From Apostichopus japonicus (lineage: Eukaryota; Echinodermata; Holothuroidea; Aspidochirotida; Stichopodidae): a stretch of DNA of 64,000 bases. Location of the stretch: positions 29,660,168-29,724,167 of the forward strand of contig NC_092569.1 in assembly GCF_037975245.1 (NCBI RefSeq). The letters run 5' to 3'. Made by a program: the position numbers and the translations under genes. Below are positions 10,096-19,000 of this stretch, one piece after another; position 1 is the stretch's first letter; each line of letters begins with the position of its first letter. The notes under the pieces are model-generated. The model did not search any database and had not been told where the DNA came from. It was given only the letters and a program-made list of their open reading frames with translations.

Positions 10096-12732
10096 TCGGT
10101 AAAATGTGATATTTTGGTTTACATGACAATCAAATAATAATTTAAAACAACAATCAAAACAAAATATTAACATTTGTTTGGAAATAATGTGTAAATCTAG
10201 GGGAGAAAAGGATGAAAATATTCTATGTATAAATTCAACTAGACGATATGTATATTAAAATTGTTGGGTTTTCCGGATCACGAGATAATTGTCATAGATA
10301 TATATGCTGTCTTACCACATGATCCCCAATTTCTTAAATTGACAAACTATGACAAAAATATACTCCGATGGTTGTAGATCTAGAGAAAAGTTGAAAAAAT
10401 TTGCCCCCTAAATTGTGAAAAGGACAATTATCTAATAACACCTACAGTGGCGGAAACTAAATCCCTTGATGGGGTAGGGGTGTAAGCCAGGCATCGATGT
10501 AAAATTCTACCTGCGGTTCAGTATGTTACATTGTCTTTTATCGTACAATTCATTTTGCTTAGAGGATATAAAAGCCGCTCAGTTAATTGTAGCATATTTG
10601 GAGGGTAGTAAAATAGTCAGTTAATGGTATCTAGTGACTTAACTGTTCCTATCATTACTGGAAGAACAGAATTTGTAGTTTGGTCGGGTCGCAATGAAAT
10701 CACAAAGTTCAAACACAGTTCACGGATAACATGACAATGACAGATGACTCGAGGAGCTCCAACGGAAAGAAAAGATTTTAATAGGTTTAGACGTTTATTA
10801 CATGAAAAATACAGGTAAAGTAGGCACATCGTATACACGACGTTAAGACACTTAGGAACATAACTACACTCTGCCTTACCGCAATTCAATATATCTTTAC
10901 TCGATATAAAGACATCTCAAATAGGAATTGAAGATATCTCAAATAGAAAATAAAAACATATTGAATGGGAATTAAAGATGTTCCTTATTCATATTATAGA
11001 TAATTTAAGTATGGATTAAATATATCTTCATTGTTAATCGAATATGACTTTCATTTCCAATTAATTATATCTTTAATCGCCTTGGCCTTGCCACTAGATA
11101 GAGTATGTTTCTGTAAAAATAAAGAGCAGATTTGACGAAAAAAAGGTAGGATGGAGGTGTATGAGACTCAGTATTGAAAGTTATCATATAATTCAAAAGA
11201 AAAAGATATAATACATATTTAATAATTATAACCATTTTAATAATTATAGAAATTGTGCGTGTGTATACACAATGCAATAACAATGCTCCGAAGCTTTGAA
11301 ACAAACAACCGTCAGATATATGTTCGAGATATAGGTTCGAGGTTTCGAGTTTCTTTTTCGCCCGCTGATATTGAGCTATAACTAATTGAGTTCATTTTTG
11401 ACAAACCATTACGTATATGCATATACATGCTATGATATTTTCCCCGACACATTGTTATTTGTCTAGCAATTGTGAATTTCCTTATCCAATAACCTAATCT
11501 AATTTCATTGTAGGATATTCTGTCGTTATGTACCAACAGAAACAAGACCAAATTAAGGCGAGTTAGAAACGTTACTTATGTTACAATTGATAAAAATCAC
11601 TTGATTTGTTCTATGCCAATATGACGGAGTGGAGGGTGGGGTAAATTGTTAGGAAAAACGAAAAGTACTTCGGCAAACGTGATTTTCACCGGTTGTCATT
11701 GTTTTAAATTTAATCATGGACTTGAGGGGCCTGTCTAGTATGATTGAAACAGTTTAGGATAATCGCTTTTATAGATATTAGATAACCAGGTGCAAAGACA
11801 TTGATATTGGAGCGAGTTAGAATACATCAGTTTAAACCTATTAAAAGGAAAAAATGCCATACTCCGTGAGTGTTTATTAAGCCCACCGTGCACATGAAAC
11901 TAAACATATTTCATTTGATTTAAGTTATGGTAACTAGATGCTCTTCAATACCGTTTAACAAGGGAAAAACAAAGAACAATGTTGTTTGTCGAGAATTTCA
12001 TCCAATTAAGTACTAGTATATAAGGTTTCCAGTTCGTTTAAGCATTAAATACAATGTACTGCTGTTAAGCATCCGAGGATTGAATACCAGGGTCCGAATA
12101 CAGAAGATTCGATTCCGAGTATTTTCAATAACTTTTCTAGCACTTTGAGCATATTTAATGGAATCAACAATATACGAGAATGCTTATTTAACTGCCCTAC
12201 AATAGTCATTGTAAGCAGATGATATAACAGCTGGATAAGACAACATTGTTTAGGAACTTGTTATTGTTCATCGATTCAGAATATCTCAATATTGTAATCA
12301 AGTTTCTGATATTAGGAATGTCAAAGCGGTAGTAAAGCAACTTCCTGATGTGTGCGGATAATTGCTAGACGGTAGTATGCTTCAATCATGCCACTGTTCT
12401 GTTGCATTATGTTAGCAACGTACCGTCGCTTATGCAGTCATTTGCGTAAACTTATTCACGTGATAATACTAAGTATATCCTATCATTACCTGCAAAAGAA
12501 GAGACGCATGAGTACATTTATTATTGTAGAGTAATACACTGGAATATTAAAACGAAACGAAAAGTATGTTTTGACAAGACAGGCTGTAATTGTAATAGTT
12601 TTTATTTATTTTTCTTAAATAATTTGTTAACCGAACCTTTTTGCAAAAGAGTGTGAAAAGTATGAAATCGAAAAGCTAAACAACGTCCTTTGCTTTAAGG
12701 TTTGTTTTGTCCATAGTTAACTGTCTCTTAAT
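10096..12732. other. Intergenic sequence with one possible hAT-type end
   Basis: At about 10,445 the string CAGTGGCGGAAACTAAATCC looks like the left terminus of a hAT element (compare the complete element starting at 46,040). No matching right end was found. Nothing else was recognised, and the short open frames show no domain. Confidence 0.4.
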
Positions 12733-12749
12733 CTAGACCGGTCGTATCT

Positions 12750-13078
12750 TCATCTCTGTGTATTGTAGGCTGCAGCCATTTTGATACCGGCCCAAAATAT
12801 ATTCTTTCCTTGTACATTCTCGTTATATTCTCCGTAGACTCCGTTGAGGTGAGCATCAGCACAAAGAACACAGTCGTCGTTGCCATCACGAAACATATTG
12901 CAATAACGACAGTTGGCCATACAGTAATCCGTTGAATTATCACGTCGACAGTGATGGTTACCACTGAACCACCAGGCTCCACGATGTCCCTCAGCACAGT
13001 CGTACCTACTCCAGTCATCGTTGTCTCGGTCGTGTGTGCTGAACTGTTGATTGTTGCTATTTTGCATAGCATTGTGAC
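12750..13078 (-). CDS. Gene B exon 8: C-terminal part of second FReD
   Basis: Starts after TGTTTTCTTTAAAG in phase 1 and encodes HNAM, the calcium-site stretch FSTHDRDNDDW, CAEGHRGAWWF and HLNGVYGEYN. Between GAWWFSGNHHC and ADAHLNGVYG lies an insertion of about 29 residues rich in Cys (DYCMANCRYC, DDCVLC) that ordinary FReDs lack. The frame stops at 12,750-12,752 after AAYNTQR. In another frame the next bases read TEMKIRPV and stop (12,733-12,735), the canonical FReD ending, so a one-base deletion has removed the last residues. It may be real, allelic or an assembly error. Confidence 0.85.
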
Positions 13079-16000
13079 CTTTAAAGAAAACACAAAAATA
13101 ACGAACACTATAATAATTTAAAAAAAAGCCATCGATTGAGTTGTATATTGTACCACATACATGGATGTGACGTAATTATTGGTCATCAGCAAAATAAATG
13201 TATAGTCTTTTAGTTTGATGAATTAGGAGTTATCGACACAACATGGTGACAGTCTTTAAACTGTATTAAGTGATGAATTAATGTACAGATAATGTATGTG
13301 GTAGAACGTTCGAAAATGACCTTTTAAGCATCAAAGTCTCTTCATTTAAGTGGTTGTATTACAAATGATAAGCCTACGGTCAGTTTCTAAGATGCAACAT
13401 GTTTACATGTCGTATGCCATTCCGTGGGGAATGGGGGAAGAGGTGGGAATTGAGTTAAAACAGTGTTGTGTGTTATTAGAACTAATTAAACAATAAATTC
13501 ACATTCACATCTAGCCCTACAATGAGGAGTATCAAACTTCATTATCTATTCAGACGTAACGAAACTTGCCAAATGTTCAAAGCCCGTCATAAATTCAATC
13601 TAGATGGTTCAAAAATTATTTTGCAGTAGTATCATTTATATAGTAAGAAATCAAACAATCACAAGGATGTATTTTTATTTAGCTAATAGTTTGGCCTATT
13701 CGCAGTTATAAACTTCTAAAACTTTCAAACCAAGGAACGATGTCCGGTTCTTTATTATTGTTTTGTCCGAGATGAAACTTTAATCGTAAGCAAGCTTTCA
13801 TCCCATTTGCTGAAAGGATGCTATATAATACTTTTCATAATGTGACTGTGGCTCTACCCCTCAGAGGAAAAAGCACAAAAATTGCCACTGCAAGTGTTAG
13901 CGATTGTGTCCGATTCGCTCGAAAAATATGTCAAAGTCATATCTGCAGATTTGCTTTTTGGACAGATCAACACGACGTCGCAACTTTCATTTGTTCTTGT
14001 ATATTGAGGATTATAAGCTTGTACTAAAACAAAGAAACGTAAAGAATGACAATGTTCATTGTAAAATCTCATACTCCAAAATAAGAGGGGAAAAAAAGGG
14101 TACAAACGTGTATTTCCACTAAATGATCCAACTGATAGTCGATAGTTATCCGCCTCGTTAGTGATACTAAAGGAGGAATAGAGGGCGTAATGCGATGTAT
14201 GTGTTGAGTCGATGAGGTCTATCCGGAGACAGTATGTTTTTTGATTGGTAATTGCGTGTATGTAATCATTACCGAGCCAGTGATCACGACTAGGATGTTC
14301 AAATCCGTTCTTGTATTCGTCCCATGTACGATATACATCAACAGACGCGCTTGATCGTCGCTGAAGAAACTACACGCATAGAGAGAAATCAGAGAGACAG
14401 GAGTTACAAATAATCTATATAACATCTGTAACAAATACACAAAAATCAAGTTAGGTGCATCTTTCTCAACTTTATGAACTGTTCGTAACAACTCACCGTC
14501 CATCCTCCTCCGTTACTTGTCATCTCACAGTAAGCCTGAATACCGTTCAACCAACCATCAGGGTAAATAGTGTAAACTCCGTCATTCCTGATACCATCGA
14601 CGTAAAGATCATAGCAATCCATTGGCAACCTCTCACACGTAACTCCGTCACCTTCGTAGCCATCAATACATTGACATATATTGACACCGTCTCTCGCATC
14701 ACAAGTTGCGTCATCACTACAGCGGTGTAGGTCTTCTATAACGAGGTGGTTATTTCTACAAGTGAATCTCCCCGTACAGCTCGAATTGACGTAAGACTCA
14801 TCGTGCTAATTTGAAAACAGAACAAGACATGTATTATTAGTATATGTAAAGAGACATATGGAATGAGTTTCTGTTACCTTAAAACGCTATACGTAGTAAT
14901 ACAAAACAACGTTTGTGTTACACATGTAGGCCTAAAAGTCCAACCGTTGTCGCTGAATGGAGCGCGTATACACACCCCTTAGTATAGACGCATTTTTTTT
15001 CAATATTAGTATCATCGCTATTGCCGACTTTTTAACAAAATTTAGTTACCATCAATTTTATTAATAATAAATACAAACAATTTTACGATACTGACAGTTA
15101 GTAAATCCCCTTTGTCAGCAACAAAACAGTTGCACTGGCTCCGAGGAATGCAAGCCGCTCCTTGAATCAGGAAATCACCGACACAGACACATTTTTCTTG
15201 TTCTGTACGAAAAGATGAGGAGAGGCAAGTATCTGGATCCTCGCAAGATCTCTCACAAGTCTCGCTGGAGAATATTTCGTTTCTTGGGCACCATTCCAGG
15301 AATGATTCTAGGGAGAAAGCAGAATTGCTTCATTTTGTATATAGTATATACTGGACGAACGTGGTGATGTTCTCATTCTGTTTCTAACTTCGTTAAGGAA
15401 TATTTCGTCTGCTTAATTTTGATTGCTTGTTATAGAATTATCATATATCATGAGATTTGACACCACGGATACTGTTACGGATAACAATTGTTTCGATAGT
15501 TAGTAAAATAAATACGTCCTGCAAAGATGCAATGTAAGACTCACTTACCTCCTGTTTCACTGTATGCTCCGATACTAAATAAAGCATATTGCCCCCATTC
15601 GTCTGAAATACGAAATTTGTCGTAAGTTATGAAGAAAGCTAGTCCTGCCACATTCTCAAACTCCAGTCGCATTTGATAATGTTTTTGGTTAGTTAAGAAA
15701 GCTATTTTGTCGTTTCCAATCCAAAACTCACTTCCCAAAAACCCGAAACCGTTTTTAAAGGCTTCCCATGTTCTATTGAAGTTAACAGAATCCAGTTCTC
15801 GTCGCTGTAGGACCTGGAGTAGATATCATTTACGAACGCAAAATAAATTAGCGGGACCGAGAATAATATACATATACATACATATATTATATACATATAA
15901 TATATATATATATATTTATATATATATTTATTCATATTAGGTTAAATGTTATATATAAATCTGACGTGGATTTACCTCCTAAAAAACTTCATTACGAAAC

Positions 16001-19000
16001 TCTGGCATAATCAGTGTCCATAGCTTAGCTGGTTACCATGTCCGCATATAAAGCGGAATGCTTGGGTTAAAGTATGCGTGTATGTGTGTATGCGCGTGTT
16101 TGTGTGTGTGTATGTATGTATGCCGAAGACACCGATTACATCAGATCATGAAGGATACGGGCGGTTTTTTATTTACTTCTACTTTGTCAAGGTCACATGC
16201 CGTCGGTTGGATTGCTGAGTTCGAAGCGTTGTATGCACCGTTTCGTTTCAGGTATATCCGAACCTCTGTAGAATTGTTTGTACATTTGAGTAACATTGTC
16301 CATGTTCAGCTTTAAATACTCTTTATGGCCATGATATTGTATAACTCTAGCAACTCTTTCATTGTTAAATATCAATCGATAAAGATAACTTTATGCCATC
16401 TTAGATCGGGTGTGTTGATAATCATTAAGATTTACTCTATTGATATAGTTTGTTGCAATGCGATATTAGAGAATAACGCTTACCGTCCATCCACCATTAT
16501 CCAGATCATTATCACAGTAAGCTTCAAATGGTTCTGGATACGCATCAGGTTGAATGAAGTAAACCCCAGATGCAGGTTGGCTAGCGAAGTATGTATCCGA
16601 AACTTCCTTACAATCTCTTGGGTACTCGGTTTGGTGAATAAGAGTGCACAAAATATCTGCGAGAAACCCAATGCCAATTGTTTTATTCACAGTATGTAAT
16701 TAAAACAACTGATTGCTTACAAATAAGTATTTTCCTATATTCCTTTTTCTCAGTATGGAAACGGTGGTCATGAACCAAGTTGTAATATCAATAATCTGCT
16801 TACATTAATCACGCTTACATAATATCAATGTATTATCAATAGTCTGCTTACATTAATCAGCTTACAATAATTACATCAATGTCATTAATTACATTAATCA
16901 ATATCGAGTTAAAAAAGAAGATACCGATCCCCCGTCATCTTTGTAATGACATATTAACAACACAAGGGTTTTCTTCGGCCATTTTGACGTGTAGGATATT
17001 GCGTTCCAGTACAGTGTCCTTATCAGGACACAATCGTTTTGTTAAAAGAGTTAGACACGAAACCAACGTCGAAAATCGTGAACTCAAAAGAACGCTAGAG
17101 ATGGAAATGCACCAATTTATTTGAAACCCTAAATATATTTTAAACTGGATAACTTCATAATGCTATATAGGCTATAAGAATAACTCGAAGCCCTCAGATT
17201 TTGTCATGTGATTTTGCGCCTTCTTATGTTGCTCGCCTATGAATATTACAGCACAGTTCGCATGCTCAAATTATATTAACACAGCTCAGTATGAACGTAT
17301 TCAAACACTTGAACATATTCAACGCAGTTAACTTGATTTTTTTCCATGCATCATTACGACTTTGATCACCCTCCATTTGCCCTTCTTATACATGTGCTTC
17401 AATACGCTATAAAGATTACTACGCATTGCGGATCAATCATTCGTGGTATTTTGTCCGTATGACTCACTGTACTTATGTGCACTATAAGCAAATGGGTTTA
17501 GAATTGTAATGATTGAACTTTTACCAAATCAATTTTCGTCCCTTAATATTTCTTAAAGCCCCCCCCCCCCACCTACCGGTTTAGTCAGTAACACTGCCCA
17601 CCAAAAAACAAAGTGAACAGAATCTCTTAATATGTGAAAGAAACAGAACGTCTGATTGGCTTGTAAATATACAATGAACATGACCACGTTGATTGATATT
17701 ACAGTTTCTACGAAGTCTCCAACTAATCTATAAATAGCCTCGACCTCCTGGAGCGCTAGTCATATAGTGCCGAGTAAAGAAAGAACAGGTGTTGAATAGG
17801 CCTTGAGCAAGATTGATATCCCGTTGCCGTTATACTTTCTTTAGGAAAGTTGTATTTACTGTTTAATACTTTTAATATAGAAAATATGCTTTTACTCTGT
17901 ACTGTTGTTACTCAAACCATATTATCACAGGTAATTCGTTCAATGGGGGCATTGTACTTGTAGCATTGCAAGGCGTTTGCACACTTGCAAGTTATTAACC
18001 TTCCTCATAGATCACTGAAAACCATGATTGGGGAAAAACCATTGCATGTGTTGACTTTAAGAATGTTAGAATATAAGTATAATTGATATAAATATGCAGC
18101 ATTGTTGCGTATAAATTATTTCGCAGGTTTAATTTACTTCACAGTCTTACCATTACGTAACTGAAGACCCGCATAGCCTATCTACGCAGTAACATTAGGC
18201 TTATGTTATAGTATAGGCCGAGTTTGGTTTAGGTTGAATAAGTAATGAACGGGTAACCGGGGGACCGACCGAATGGCGGAGACGGGTACCCAGTTCCGAC
18301 TTTTAGGACCACTTCCATCACTCATTTCCTACCCTCCCCTCTACTCCCACCCACCAGTCCCCCAAACAACAACATGACATAGGGTTATCTTTATAATTAT
18401 CCTCACACCGAATAAAAAATTCACGCATACGTAATCAACCTTAAAAAAATGCAAAATTAAATATTAAACTATAAAATAGATGTAACCAATAGCAGTTCCA
18501 TACTGTCTACTACTGTAATGAGAAACAGGGGAGGATTTTTTGGCCAATTTATCTCCTCTAAGCAACTTTATCATAAATTCACGCGATCCTTACGGTGCAA
18601 TAAGGTTTTTCAAAATAGTGTCTCGGGGCATTTAGACACAGATGAAATTCTAACATTGTCCATGGAAACTGATGTTGACTGTGCTCAAAATACGTCACCA
18701 TTTGACAATCTCTCTAACACTTACGACCACGGGAACTGCATATATGCTGCCACCCACTAACGAAAATTTAAAATCGGATGAATTTGAAAGTACGTCAAAG
18801 AATGACTCATTATTACCCTGTATGAATGACATAACTTCCAAAACAATTTTGATATCTCCACAAAGATGTCACTAAGGGGAAACTTAAAACCGATTCCCAT
18901 ATAAAATAATTAATGTGCCTCGATGTACTTGCCAGCTGGTTCGATTATATCTATTTAGATATTATGGTTTGCTATAAAAAGAAAGCAAAACATAATTCAC

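Noticed and set aside
11849-11880. 'tgccatactcc' resembling the reverse complement of gene D's microexon
   Set aside because: Only about 11 bases match, there are no splice signals, and it lies downstream of gene B's last exon.
12728-13108. 126-codon minus frame overlapping gene B's last exon
   Set aside because: Alternative frame of the FReD exon; the FReD frame has the family motifs and a matching splice phase.
16193-16375. 60-codon minus frame in gene B intron 3
   Set aside because: Protein-like composition but no domain, and it does not fit the exon phases of gene B.
16480-16677. 65-codon minus frame overlapping gene B exon 3
   Set aside because: Off-frame shadow; the YPRDC...GGWT frame is the FReD one.
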